A DNA stretch of 64,000 nt from Marinobacter sp. NP-4(2019) (GTDB taxonomy: Bacteria; Pseudomonadota; Gammaproteobacteria; Pseudomonadales; Oleiphilaceae): the NCBI RefSeq assembly GCF_003994855.1, contig NZ_CP034142.1:3410001-3474000 (forward strand), written 5' to 3'. The position numbers and the translations under genes were made by a program. Under the pieces are notes generated by a model. That model had not been told where the DNA came from. It saw only the letters and a list, made by a program, of their open reading frames with translations, and searched no databases. Below are positions 27,710 to 36,402 of this stretch, piece by piece; within the stretch, counting starts at the first letter, position 1; every line of letters begins with the position of its first letter.

Positions 27710-28579
27710 GTGTGCAAGGGACATAGTTTGCAAGCCGCAGCTCGTGCAACACCTTGGTTTTTCCCTTTGGTGGTTGTCCTGCTTGCCACCCTCACCCTGC
27801 CGCGCGCTGTTCAGGCCTCAAGCGATGTCTACCTGCTATACCGTCAGTGGCAGTCTTACAACTGGCCGGAAGAGGTGGCGTCAGCCGCGGAGGTGAGCCG
27901 TTCTCAGCGTGGGCTGGGCTGGCTCCACCAGAGCGCTACGGGTACGTTCGGCGTGGCTTACGATTATCAGCCTCTGCGCATACGCACCGGTGAACCGGCG
28001 CACAACGGCCACCTGCACCGGTTGACCTTCGGGGGCGATTGGCATTACCGGCTTTACCGCGTGGAAGCGCGGGTCGGCGTTACCGGCACCTCCAACATGT
28101 TCAAGCATCAAAGCTTTCATAGCGAGGTGGTGAATGGCCGTGTGGCGATATTTCGGGCAGTCCGTGAGGACTCCCCCCTGAGCCTCGGTGTCGGCGGCGA
28201 TCATCGCTTCGGTTCTTTCCGCTGGCTTCCCCGAGTACGTTGGCAGCACGCCGATGAAGGTGGCCACTGGCTGATCGATCTGCCTGTCATGTTGCGATGG
28301 CAAAGCCCCGGCGAACGCTGGGAGTTTCGACTGGAACGCAAGGGGGATCGTTGGGCCACACTGGATAAGGCCCGGGAGGTGGAAAGCGCGCTTTATCTGC
28401 GCGAGTGGCGAACGGAGCTGACTTATCGGATCGGTTCGGGTGAAGGGTTATGGCCAGCGGTGATTCTGGGAATTGGCGCGAGTGTGGATACCCGCGTCCG
28501 GTATCAGGACCTGGAGACGGGAACACTGGATCTACGTTTGGACGATACTCTCTTGGGGAGCATCAGGCTCAGCTGGTAA
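27710..28579 (+). CDS. exported protein, probable outer-membrane beta-barrel
   Basis: 289 residues from a GTG with an AGGGGG site 7 bases upstream. A signal peptide (WFFPLVVVLLATLTLPRAVQA) is followed by alternating polar/aromatic strands (LTFGGDWHYRLYRVEARVGV, WLIDLPVMLRWQSPGERWEF) and a final IRLSW, a terminal aromatic typical of barrel insertion signals. I do not recognise the family. It is divergent from the VWA gene. Confidence 0.65.
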   Translation: MCKGHSLQAAARATPWFFPLVVVLLATLTLPRAVQASSDVYLLYRQWQSYNWPEEVASAAEVSRSQRGLGWLHQSATGTFGVAYDYQPLRIRTGEPAHNGHLHRLTFGGDWHYRLYRVEARVGVTGTSNMFKHQSFHSEVVNGRVAIFRAVREDSPLSLGVGGDHRFGSFRWLPRVRWQHADEGGHWLIDLPVMLRWQSPGERWEFRLERKGDRWATLDKAREVESALYLREWRTELTYRIGSGEGLWPAVILGIGASVDTRVRYQDLETGTLDLRLDDTLLGSIRLSW

Positions 28580-28644
28580 ACATCAGGTTCGCAAGGTCAG
28601 GCAGCGGTTTCGGGAGAAGTCGGAGCAGTTAACCGGATACTGGC

Positions 28645-29433
28645 TTATTGCATATATTCATTGTAGAGCTGGGCGTACCTTCCTGTGACTTTAAGATAGT
28701 TCAGCCCTTCTTCGAAATCCCTTGCCAATTCTTCATTCTTGAAAGCTGCCTGATAATAAGTCTTTCCTGAAAAGAGGTCATGGAAGGTCACTTCAGGAGT
28801 TGTGTCAATTTCTTCACTCAGTTGTTGGCGGTACCACCCAAATATGGTCTTATCAATCACAATGACTTCAGCCCGCGCTCCCCAGAACATCAGATTTTGA
28901 CTTTTCTGGCTAACATGTTCTACATATAGGCTCTTATACTCTTCAGGTGGAGCAGGCTGAAAAATGCTCTCGAATTCCGGCCCAAGATCACGATAGGCGT
29001 TCTGCCAGGTGACAACACTTAGACCTATGAGGTCCGATACTTCGTTAATTTCCAGATTGTCTTCAACTTTGGATATTGCGTAATTATCAAAGTATATAAA
29101 GTCATCCACATAAAAAAGTCCGTCACCCGAAACCTGACGTACCGTTGCCACTGCATCAAGAGCCTGTTTATCAAGTAATGCAATTTGGAGCCTCTTGTTA
29201 GGCATATGATGCACCTCCATGCTATGCCCCTTATAGGCCAGGGCCTCCCGGAAAATATCAATCTCCAGCCCGGCTTTGGTCCGTCCAATTACAAAAGGAG
29301 GTTTATCCTGACCAAAGCCAACCCTTAACTCATAGGCCCAACCTTTAGCAGGAAAAATAAAAAACAGACTGAACAATGCAAACAATACGTTCACATTCTT
29401 CAGTCTATTTTTCTTAAGGTTTCGCTTTTCCAT
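28645..29433 (-). CDS. periplasmic solute-binding protein, family 3 type
   Basis: 262 residues with a basic N-terminus and signal peptide (FALFSLFFIFPAKGWA). The mature part starts YELRVGFGQDKPPFVIG, the usual opening of amino-acid-type binding proteins, followed by GLEIDIFREAL and a second lobe. No transporter genes adjoin, so it may be an orphan sensor-type binding protein. The gene and its surroundings are clearly richer in A+T than neighbours, suggesting transfer. Confidence 0.75.
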   Translation of the reverse strand: MEKRNLKKNRLKNVNVLFALFSLFFIFPAKGWAYELRVGFGQDKPPFVIGRTKAGLEIDIFREALAYKGHSMEVHHMPNKRLQIALLDKQALDAVATVRQVSGDGLFYVDDFIYFDNYAISKVEDNLEINEVSDLIGLSVVTWQNAYRDLGPEFESIFQPAPPEEYKSLYVEHVSQKSQNLMFWGARAEVIVIDKTIFGWYRQQLSEEIDTTPEVTFHDLFSGKTYYQAAFKNEELARDFEEGLNYLKVTGRYAQLYNEYMQ

Positions 29434-29579
29434 CCTATCGTCTATCCCAAGGTATCAGGCGCGTGGTGCCCCGTATTCGAGCATTCCGTAAGAGTAAAGG
29501 CGGCTCGCCACCCTGCACATCAACTCACCTTCAACAAACCAGGCCATGTCTTACGGTAGCTGTAGAGCCGGCATTCGGC

Positions 29580-30191
29580 TCAGGCATCCGCCGTCTTAAA
29601 CCAACTATAAACCCACATCGGAGGAATGTTCCGTAGCTCCAGCGTGCAGCTGGCAGGCGCCCCCATGATCGGTCCTGTAATCGAAGCCACATCCCGGCGG
29701 AACTGATAGGCGATGAAACGCCCGTCCTCGGCCAGGCTGTTCTTCACCGCCTGCGCCACGACAGTACCAACGGCTTCCGGCATTTTCGAGAAGGGAATGC
29801 CGGAGATGATCACATCCGGTTGCCCCATACCGTGCAACGCCAGAATCTCTGCGAGGTTCTCAGCGCTGCCCAGGTGATTGGTGAAGCGTGGGTCTGCAAT
29901 CTCACCAAGCAGTTCATGGAAGTAAGGACTTAATTCGATCGAGAGCAGGTGCGCATCCTGAGCAAGGTGCTTCAGGAACGTTCGCGTGGTGCCGCCGGTA
30001 CCGGGCCCCAGCTCAACCACCCGCCTGGCGGCAGACAGGTTCGACGCCTCGACGATCCGTTGTTCCAGGAATCGAGAACTGGGGATAACAGAGCCCACCT
30101 GGCGCGGTTCCCGCAAGAATCCAAGGAAGAAAGCCGCAGGGCTTGTCCTCCGGTTTGAATCGAATTTCGGGTCGCCACTTTCCCCACCCAT
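29580..30191 (-). CDS. SAM-dependent methyltransferase, phospholipid N-methyltransferase-like
   Basis: 203 residues. RTSPAAFFLGFLREPRQVGS followed by VIPSSRFLEQRIVE is the typical N-terminal region of PmtA/rRNA-dimethylase-like enzymes, and VVELGPGTGGTTRTF is the SAM-binding motif I. Motif IV appears as VIISGIPFSKMP. Phosphatidylethanolamine methylation is possible, but the family also contains uncharacterised members. Confidence 0.75.
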   Translation of the reverse strand: MGGESGDPKFDSNRRTSPAAFFLGFLREPRQVGSVIPSSRFLEQRIVEASNLSAARRVVELGPGTGGTTRTFLKHLAQDAHLLSIELSPYFHELLGEIADPRFTNHLGSAENLAEILALHGMGQPDVIISGIPFSKMPEAVGTVVAQAVKNSLAEDGRFIAYQFRRDVASITGPIMGAPASCTLELRNIPPMWVYSWFKTADA

Positions 30192-30284
30192 AGCGTTCTC
30201 TCAACCTGGCCGCTTGGCTTTTAAAACGATTATAGCAGTGGGATCTGTACTGAATACCGAAACAGGCTTCTTTTCGGCCGCCGC

Positions 30285-30740
30285 CTAGCCCGCCAGCGCC
30301 GCCCGCACCTTCTTGCTCAGATGGCCCATATCGACCCGACCCAGCGCCTGAGGGCGCAGATCGTTCATCACACGCCCCATGTCCTGCATACCGTGAGCAC
30401 CGGTTGAGCGGATTGCCATACGGATCAAGCCATCCAGGTCATCCTCGGTCAGGGCGGCGGGCATGAATTCCTCGATAATCACCATTTCCGCACGTTCCTT
30501 ATCGCCCAGCTCCTCACGACCGGCCTCATCGTATTGACTGGCGGCATCGCGGCGTTGCTTGAGCATTTTGTCCAGCACCTTCAGAACGTCCTCGTCAGAC
30601 AGGTCTCGGCGCTCATCAATCTCGATCTGCTTGACCGCCGCCTGAGCCATGCGCAGGGTGACAAGCCGCGTCTTGTCCTTCTCCCGCATCGCGTTTTTTA
30701 CTGCGGTGTTCAATTGTTCCTTGAGTGATGATTCCGCCAT
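30285..30740 (-). CDS. GatB/YqeY domain protein
   Basis: 151 residues, a complete YqeY-type protein: LKEQLNTAVKNAMREKDK, then TLRMAQAAVKQIEIDERRDL, then EEFMPAALTEDDLD, and the C-terminal helical domain ending DMGHLSKKVRAALAG. The domain resembles the tRNA-binding tail of GatB, but its role as a free protein is not settled. In many relatives it follows rpsU; here it stands alone. Confidence 0.88.
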   Translation of the reverse strand: MAESSLKEQLNTAVKNAMREKDKTRLVTLRMAQAAVKQIEIDERRDLSDEDVLKVLDKMLKQRRDAASQYDEAGREELGDKERAEMVIIEEFMPAALTEDDLDGLIRMAIRSTGAHGMQDMGRVMNDLRPQALGRVDMGHLSKKVRAALAG

Positions 30741-30888
30741 TGCCGGCCTCCTGTTCTGTGGGTTGTTGTATGGTTTATGGGGGCGGACTTTTAAGAATAC
30801 AAAGGGGGATCATCAGGGTAAATCTCAGCACCACGGACATTCAGATGAGTTTTCCGTTGGAAGCCTCGGATGCCACTCCTTATATTCA

Positions 30889-31992
30889 TTATGCCTCGTA
30901 GACGTCGCGCAGTGTCAGCATGCTGAAATCCGGAACCACGCCCAGCCCGGGGCGATCACTCAGCGTCATTCGGCCACCGGACACTTCGGGGGCACCGGTG
31001 GCCAGCGGAACCGTATTGTAATTGTGAAGATCCGTTGTATTCAGCAAAGCCCTGGCCGGAGTACTCGCCGCCAGATGGGCATAGGCTGCCGTGGCTATGC
31101 CACTGCCCCACGCATCTTCGATTGTCATGGGTATTCCGGCATCCACGCACACATCCCTTATGATTCGGGAGGGGGTCAGGCCACCGAACTTGCTGACCTT
31201 CAGGGCCATCGCATCCATGGCATCGTCGCAGATGGCCCGCTGTACATCGGCCAAAGAGTTGAGGCTCTCATCCAGCTTGACTGGATGCCTTATCCGACGC
31301 CGGACCGACAGGCATTCCTCATAGCCCCGGCAGGGCTGCTCCAGATATAGGTCCACCCCGCCGATCGCCTGAGCAAAGCGCACAGCCTGATCCCGTCGCC
31401 AGGCTCCGTTAATGTCTCCAACCCACAGCTCATCGGGGTGTTTGAACTTGCTGAGAGCCCGGATGAGGTCGATGTCCTCGTCAACCCGATGCCCCAGTTT
31501 GATCTGAACGTGCCGGACCCCTTCAGAACGATAGCGTTGCAAAGACGCTTCCATCTCTTCCGGCTCGCCCAGAGAAACAATCCTGTGCAAGGGCATAGCG
31601 GGCACCTGGAGTCCACCCAGTAAAGTGTAGACGGGCAATCCGGCCGCTTTTCCCAGTATGTCCCAGCAGGCGATATCAATGGCAGCCTTGGCAACAGCGT
31701 GTCCGGTCAGCGCCTGATCCATGCGCTCATGGATAAAAGAGGTCTGGCGTGGATCTTCTCCAATAACAACGGGTGCCAGCAATGACAGGCAAGAGGGTAG
31801 CCCCTCGGCAAAAGCGGCCATGTAGTTGGGGCCGCAGGGACAAACCTCGCCATAGCCGGCAACCCCCATATCCGTGGTCAGCACGACCACGGTACTGGTA
31901 AACCTTTTATGTGAACGCCCTCCCGCAAAGGCATACGCCTTGCCGGCGTATTCCAGGCCTGCGGTATACACTTCCACACTCGTGATACGCAT
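30889..31992 (-). CDS. enolase-superfamily enzyme (mandelate racemase/muconate lactonizing type)
   Basis: 367 residues. The capping domain is N-terminal, with the barrel after KAAIDIACWDILGKAAGLPV. Acid/base Lys are expected at VQIKLG and at LKVSKFGG, and metal ligands at WVGDINGAW, LEQPC and KLDESL. YGEVCPCGPNYM in the loop is like the hydroxyproline-betaine epimerase / cis-3-hydroxyproline dehydratase subgroup. Lacking a pathway neighbour, the substrate stays open; racemase, epimerase and dehydratase are all possible. Confidence 0.8.
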   Translation of the reverse strand: MRITSVEVYTAGLEYAGKAYAFAGGRSHKRFTSTVVVLTTDMGVAGYGEVCPCGPNYMAAFAEGLPSCLSLLAPVVIGEDPRQTSFIHERMDQALTGHAVAKAAIDIACWDILGKAAGLPVYTLLGGLQVPAMPLHRIVSLGEPEEMEASLQRYRSEGVRHVQIKLGHRVDEDIDLIRALSKFKHPDELWVGDINGAWRRDQAVRFAQAIGGVDLYLEQPCRGYEECLSVRRRIRHPVKLDESLNSLADVQRAICDDAMDAMALKVSKFGGLTPSRIIRDVCVDAGIPMTIEDAWGSGIATAAYAHLAASTPARALLNTTDLHNYNTVPLATGAPEVSGGRMTLSDRPGLGVVPDFSMLTLRDVYEA

Positions 31993-32098
31993 GATACGCC
32001 TCCCGGTCCAGGCCGATTCTGATCCAAGGCACGTCTCCCTCGAACAAAGACCCCGACTTCTGGAATAATGCGGCTAAACCCTTCACAAGAGCAACTCC

Positions 32099-32767
32099 AT
32101 GCCCTATCAGTTTGAAGATCTCAAAAAGAGCTGCCCGACCGAATGGCGTGACTACATCGAGCACCGCTTTGTTCGGCAACTGGGCGATGCCTCACTAGCT
32201 GCGGAGGCATTCCAGCATTACCTTAAACAGGACTACCTGTTCCTGATCCAGTTTGCCCGCGCCTTTGCCCTGGCCGCTTATAAAAGCCCGACCCTGGCGG
32301 ACTTGCGGCAGGCCAAAGACGGTTTGCAGGCCATTCTGGACACCGAGCTGGATCTGCACATCCAATACTGCAACGAGTGGGGGATTTCAGAGGACGAACT
32401 GGCCAACCTGCCGGAAGCCCGCGCTACCCTCGCCTACACCCGATACGTGCTCGACACCGGCAGCCGCGGCGACCTGCTGGACCTGCACGTAGCCCTGTCC
32501 CCCTGCATGGTGGGCTATGGCGAGATTGCCAACTGGCTGAACCGCCGCGCGGAAACCATTCGGGGCGACGCCAACCCCTACGATGCCTGGATCGCCATGT
32601 ACGAAAGCGACGAGTTCCAGGACGCCATGCAGGCGGAGATTCACTGGCTGGATGAACGACTGGCCGACGTGTCCCCTGCCCGGTTCGAACAACTGACCCG
32701 AATCTTCCGGGACGCCACCCGGCTGGAGATCGACTTCTGGGACATGGGATTGAACCTGAGCGACTGA
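32099..32767 (+). CDS. TenA-family protein (aminopyrimidine aminohydrolase-like)
   Basis: 222 residues, all helical. The fold markers are FVRQLGDASLAAEAFQHYLK, QDYLFLIQFARAFALAA and the catalytic-site region ALSPCMVGYGEI with its Cys. A Glu lies in the last helix LEIDFWDMGL. TenA enzymes salvage thiamine breakdown products in the cytoplasm. No other thiamine gene is nearby, so a related pyrroloquinoline- or heme-oxygenase-like role cannot be excluded. A decayed deoxyribosyltransferase start follows 7 bases after its stop. Confidence 0.85.
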   Translation: MPYQFEDLKKSCPTEWRDYIEHRFVRQLGDASLAAEAFQHYLKQDYLFLIQFARAFALAAYKSPTLADLRQAKDGLQAILDTELDLHIQYCNEWGISEDELANLPEARATLAYTRYVLDTGSRGDLLDLHVALSPCMVGYGEIANWLNRRAETIRGDANPYDAWIAMYESDEFQDAMQAEIHWLDERLADVSPARFEQLTRIFRDATRLEIDFWDMGLNLSD

Positions 32768-32774
32768 ACCGCCT

Positions 32775-32858
32775 ATACCACAGCCCAATCGCATCTACCT
32801 CGCCGGTCCCGAAGTGTTCTTCCCGGCCGGGGAACACCTGGCTATCGTGGCCGAGCGT
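32775..32858 (+). pseudogene. 5' remnant of a nucleoside deoxyribosyltransferase gene
   Basis: The reading NRIYLAGPEVFFPAGEHLAI followed by VAER matches the first 28 residues of the intact protein at 50646 (KRIYLAGPEVFFPATEHQAI). The start codon is ATA instead of ATG (32775-32777). Homology stops near 32858, where the DUF799 operon begins. The 3' partner of this ancestral pair survives as the frameshifted MOSC gene at 35498, so the lipoprotein operon replaced the body of this gene. Confidence 0.85.
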
Positions 32859-32862
32859 GTCA

Positions 32863-33531
32863 CTACTGTGCGGTGTTTAACCTCTGATAGTATTGCTCAT
32901 GGGTTGGGCTATAAGGCCCCGGTGGCAGCCCATTCACGCCGTAGAATGCAGCCGCATTCGCCTGTCGCGTTAGTGGGAGATAATTCGGTGCCGCCCTCTC
33001 AGCAGCTGCCGTGACCGCCATGGCGAGAAGATCAACCAACGGGTTACCCGTGCTGTTGTTGTCAGGGGTGTACGTCATTCTTTGACGGGCGCTCCAGAGT
33101 TCAGCTCCGTCCGCATTGACAATCCGATACTCGAAATCAACTTCCGTTGTCGTCGCCAATAACATGTACTTGGACGTCCACTCGTGAATAGTCACATACA
33201 GAATCGAATCTGCTTTGAACAGATTTGCCAACTGTTCAGGCGGGGCGGCGTGGGTTTCGGCGGGTTCGTAATAACCCTCGTATTCCAGCAAAGTTTTTAC
33301 TGTGTTCACGGGAAAAACGTAATAGCCCTTCTCGGCAAGATAGTAAGGTAACGTTGCCAATAGCGAGGTTGTGCCCTGCACATCGGTCGACATATTAACG
33401 GGAGGCACCACCAGAATCGACTTGGGAGCCGCATTGTGGAATGCATCAAGACGGTTTGTATTGCCTGTCGTGGCGCAGCCAGTAGCTAACGCAACGATGA
33501 AAAACACGAGGCACAGTTTCAAAGTTTTCAT
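32863..33531 (-). CDS. DUF799 (GNA1162-type) lipoprotein
   Basis: 222 residues with signal peptide and lipobox TGCATT (Cys19). The mature domain (PKSILVVPPVNMSTDVQGTT, YYLAEKGYYVFPVNTVKTLL, ADSILYVTIHEW) is the DUF799 family, related in fold to TolB/CsgG-like periplasmic domains. It is last of four lipoprotein genes with 4-8 base overlaps or shorter gaps, a set usually found together. The operon probably assembles an outer-membrane complex. It is inserted between the two halves of a decayed gene pair. Confidence 0.85.
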   Translation of the reverse strand: MKTLKLCLVFFIVALATGCATTGNTNRLDAFHNAAPKSILVVPPVNMSTDVQGTTSLLATLPYYLAEKGYYVFPVNTVKTLLEYEGYYEPAETHAAPPEQLANLFKADSILYVTIHEWTSKYMLLATTTEVDFEYRIVNADGAELWSARQRMTYTPDNNSTGNPLVDLLAMAVTAAAERAAPNYLPLTRQANAAAFYGVNGLPPGPYSPTHEQYYQRLNTAQ

Positions 33532-33875
33532 TGCCGGGCCTCCAGGTTCTTGATGAGCATGCTCAGCATCGGCCGGCTCTCAGGCCACGCATCGTATTCC
33601 AGCTTGTAGAATTTGATTGCGGAATCCACATCACCCTGCTCCAGCATGAAGGTGCCCGCCTCTGCAAAAAGGCCCGGTGCAATGGGGTGTTCAGGCGTAC
33701 CTCCGGTTTCGACAAACTCCATGTAATTTTTCAGAGCTTCCTCTTTCAACGCTGGCTCCTGATAAACGACAAACAGCGTTTCCTGGTACTGCCCCCACTC
33801 GTACAACCCCTGATTACTGGCGCATCCGGCCAACAAAACAAACATCGACAATGCCAGAAGAAAACGTTTAGTCAT
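33528..33875 (-). CDS. DUF4810 lipoprotein
   Basis: 115 residues with lipobox AGCASN (Cys18). Residues LYEWGQYQETLFVVYQEPAL and the TPR-like helix pair EAGTFMLEQGDVDSAIKFYK define the family. It overlaps the DUF799 gene by 4 bases (33528-33531) and the upstream gene by 8. DUF4810, DUF799 and CsgG-like proteins are commonly encoded together, probably as one envelope complex. Confidence 0.85.
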   Translation of the reverse strand: MTKRFLLALSMFVLLAGCASNQGLYEWGQYQETLFVVYQEPALKEEALKNYMEFVETGGTPEHPIAPGLFAEAGTFMLEQGDVDSAIKFYKLEYDAWPESRPMLSMLIKNLEARQ

Positions 33876-34188
33876 GCGGCCCTACCTTAAGAATCCTGTT
33901 AACCCCGGCACCGAGATAAATCTCCTCGTGATAAACCACCTCACCATCGGACAGAAGTTCAACCTGATGGGTACCATCAATAATCTTCAGCAGATTCTCA
34001 CCGGCCTGGTATTGACCAACATAACCATAGGACACCCCATCAATCCGGAGCTTGTAGTACTCCGAAGCCACTGATGGCAACTCGAATGCAATACCCGGGC
34101 GATCATCAACAACCTCGGTATTTCGGGTGGGCGTCTGGACACAAGCCGTCAGGGTGAAACTGATGAGTAACGCGAGCAGAATCTTCAT
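33868..34188 (-). CDS. small lipoprotein, PEGA-like
   Basis: 106 residues with lipobox TACVQT (Cys16). The mature part (YYKLRIDGVSYGYVGQYQAG, IIDGTHQVELLSDGEVVYHE) looks like a short beta domain of the PEGA type, in which a small carbohydrate- or wall-related module repeats Asp-Gly turns. It lies between csgG-like and DUF4810 genes and overlaps both by 1-8 bases. Confidence 0.7.
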   Translation of the reverse strand: MKILLALLISFTLTACVQTPTRNTEVVDDRPGIAFELPSVASEYYKLRIDGVSYGYVGQYQAGENLLKIIDGTHQVELLSDGEVVYHEEIYLGAGVNRILKVGPHD

Positions 34189-35156
34189 TACTTCTTCTCC
34201 TTGACGCGCAGTTCGCTCAGATCATGGCCTTGCAAAGAACCTTCAGAGATTTCACCAATTGCCCCCTGATCCAGAGGATCGTCGCCAAACAGTCCGACGA
34301 CTGTCAGCTCGGCAACTTCCTTACCTGGCAGGGAGATCACCGTACCCGTTGTTTGAGATTTCACTTTCTTGCCTCGTGTCTCGACGGCAAAAACCATCCC
34401 TTCGCGGACACCCTGGCTTTTCCCTCCGCTGATATAAACGAGGCCGTCTTCCTGGGCAAGAACATCGGCAGTCCATGGTTTCTCAAGGAACAGCCCTGTC
34501 ATCTTGTCCACGGCCGCTGTAACAGCCGCGGCAATCGCCTGATCATTTAGACTACCGTCGTATCCTGCCGCAGAGCCAAACCCCATGGTGCGGGCCTGTT
34601 CAGTCGATGAAGAACCGGACCCTGTGACTGAGGAAAATACCCGACCGGTCGTCACGTCCACCAACCGAAGATCCACTGTCGCCGTGGCTTCTTGCTTCTT
34701 CGAGGAGGACAAAAAGCCGCGCTCACCTGTCGTAGCGCGACCAAACTGGGTCAGCGAACCAATGACAAGGGTGTCGACACCGGTGATCGAAATTTCCTGA
34801 CCGGACAGTTCCGCCTCCTTGCTTAACAGCTCAATATCCGGTCGCTCAAAAACCAGATAACTTTGGCTGTTGGCCAACGCCTGTAAGAACATGTCGGTTA
34901 CCTTTGAACCCAACTGATCTTGAGCATTGGACCTAAGCAGACTGCGACCATAATTCGTTTCATTGGAAATTCGACCAACCGCAATTTTTCTCTTGAGACT
35001 TAGCCGCTTGGGCTTCGCTGCTTCCAATGAGGCTTGCTGCGCAGCTCGCTGCTGCTCAGCTGAGACGGCCGGTTCGACTTCCTTCATTTGAGGCGTTTGT
35101 GTCGCACAGCCTGAAAGAACCCCTAACATCAGCCAGGGAAGGGTTTTCTTCATCAA
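34188..35156 (-). CDS. CsgG/HfaB family lipoprotein
   Basis: 322 residues, lipobox SGCATQ (Cys17). KRKIAVGRISNETNYGRSLL and QDQLGSKVTDMFLQALANSQ are the CsgG core; the pore-forming strand region follows (ERGFLSSSKKQEATATVDLR, TGRVFSSVTGSG). CsgG proteins form outer-membrane secretion or assembly channels. No curlin-like gene (csgA/B) is nearby, so the cargo is unknown. It heads the four-gene lipoprotein operon. Confidence 0.85.
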   Translation of the reverse strand: MMKKTLPWLMLGVLSGCATQTPQMKEVEPAVSAEQQRAAQQASLEAAKPKRLSLKRKIAVGRISNETNYGRSLLRSNAQDQLGSKVTDMFLQALANSQSYLVFERPDIELLSKEAELSGQEISITGVDTLVIGSLTQFGRATTGERGFLSSSKKQEATATVDLRLVDVTTGRVFSSVTGSGSSSTEQARTMGFGSAAGYDGSLNDQAIAAAVTAAVDKMTGLFLEKPWTADVLAQEDGLVYISGGKSQGVREGMVFAVETRGKKVKSQTTGTVISLPGKEVAELTVVGLFGDDPLDQGAIGEISEGSLQGHDLSELRVKEKK

Positions 35157-35497
35157 TTGGGCTCCTTAACCTGCCAGGAACAAAGGTTTAACGAACAACG
35201 GATTACAGTGATGAGACAGCCGGAAGGGAATGCGCACCAAGACGCAGGGATGGTTCCTCTCTGAACCTGATGTCATCCCTTACATGTTGTCATGGGCAGA
35301 TACTCTACAGCATGGATGAACCGAATAAATACACCCGTATCAAAAAGCTATATATCTTTACAATATTTTTGATTCTGACCGCCTACTGGGCCCGATCCAC
35401 ACTTATCGGCGTAGCATTAAATCCAGACAGGTGTGAACATTGCGTCCCGTCCTGGCAGGTGACATTCTACCAACTACCCTCATCAAAACGATCGCCA
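35157..35497. other. AT-richer intergenic stretch; junction of the inserted operon
   Basis: Upstream region of the csgG-like operon, expected to hold its promoter (not resolved). An open frame on the plus strand from ATG 35312 reads MDEPNKYTRIKKLYIFTIFL, then a hydrophobic helix, and runs in frame into the MOSC start at 35498. Whether it is translated is unknown; it may be debris carried with the insert. Homology to the intact deoxyribosyltransferase-MOSC pair resumes near 35489. Confidence 0.5.
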
Positions 35498-35990
35498 ATG
35501 CCTGAACCAACCCCTCTGCAAACGTTACTCGACACCCTTCCCCAGCGCGGCCGGGTGGAATGGATCGGTATCCGCCCGGGCCGTGGTGAGGCCATGCAAT
35601 TCCTCGAGAGCGTGACTGTCACCCCGGGGCAAGGGCCTGGAACGCGATCGATTCAACGGCCGCGAGACCAGCAAACGGCAGGTCACCCTGATCCAGAAAG
35701 AGCACCTGCATACCATCGCTTCCTGCCTGGGGCGGGAGGCGATTGGTCCCGAGGAGTTCCGACGCAACATCGTGGTTTCCGGCCTGAACCTGCTCGCACT
35801 GAAGGGCAAAACCTTCCAGATTGGTGGTGTGGTTCTGGAATACACGGGCCTGTGTCACCCCTGCAGCAAGATGGAGACCGTGCTGGGGCCGGGCGGCTAC
35901 AACGCCATGCGCGGGCATGGGGGGATTACGACGCGGGTGGTTGAAGGGGGCGAGGTGGCGCTCGGTGACAACGTTCAGGTCTGCCCCTGA
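35498..35990 (+). pseudogene. frameshifted MOSC-domain gene, second copy
   Basis: The 163-residue product at 51184 is matched along its whole length (PLQTLLDTLPQ, RVEWIGIRP, LLALKGK, GLCHPCSKMETVLGPGGYNA). A GGGG run at 35626-35629, one G longer than needed, breaks the frame after SVTVTPG; removing one G restores VTPGKGLERDRFNGRETSKR. The upstream partner gene is only a 28-codon remnant at 32775. DNA divergence from the intact copy is substantial, so this is an old paralogue or xenologue in decay. Confidence 0.85.
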
Positions 35991-35996
35991 GTTGGT

Positions 35997-36016
35997 GAAA
36001 ACCGGGACAGTTTCTA
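35997..36016 (-). repeat. half-site of the dispersed CTGTCCCGG repeat
   Basis: GAAAACCGGGACAGTTTCTA, the complement-strand form of the element whose best copies are at 58330, 61574 and 62932. It begins 7 bases after the stop of the decayed MOSC gene. Confidence 0.7.
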
Positions 36017-36035
36017 CTACCAGGCGCTGAACTCA

Positions 36036-36197
36036 TTAGCTGCTTTTCAGGTCAATCTGCTTTGAACCTGTGGAGGCATATTGTCCACTTTTACCCTTGC
36101 CCACATACTCAACCGTCCCGCCGGACTTTAAAAAAGCAGCCGTCTGCTCCTCAATCATGGCGGTCGTTAACGTAGCCTTTACGGGTTTCTTGCTCAT
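36036..36197 (-). CDS. small basic protein of unknown function, 53 residues
   Basis: ATG 36197 lies 5 bases after GGGGA; a second ATG at 36200 is adjacent. The sequence MSKKPVKATLTTAMIEEQTA continues with AFLKSGGTVEYVGKGKSGQY and ends near LKSS. One amphipathic helix plus a Gly-rich hairpin is all that can be inferred. No homologue recognised. It lies between a MOSC pseudogene and a TetR gene. Confidence 0.55.
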   Translation of the reverse strand: MSKKPVKATLTTAMIEEQTAAFLKSGGTVEYVGKGKSGQYASTGSKQIDLKSS

Positions 36198-36402
36198 CAT
36201 ATTCCCCAGGTTAAATTTGGCTTGTTCGCCAACATCAAATGACCATCGTATCCGAAACAGGAAAATATTGTTGGAGTGATTGAACGAATAAGATCTTCAC
36301 TACCCAGGGGACGCATCAAAATACTTGGAACTGATTGAGGGGGCGGTTAAAGTTTGAACAGAGCAGACCGCCAATAACCCTGCAAATTAGGGAGACAACA
36401 GT

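Noticed and set aside
34188..35156. A curli system
   Set aside because: CsgG is alone with DUF4810/DUF799 partners; no csgA, csgB, csgE or csgF-like gene is visible.
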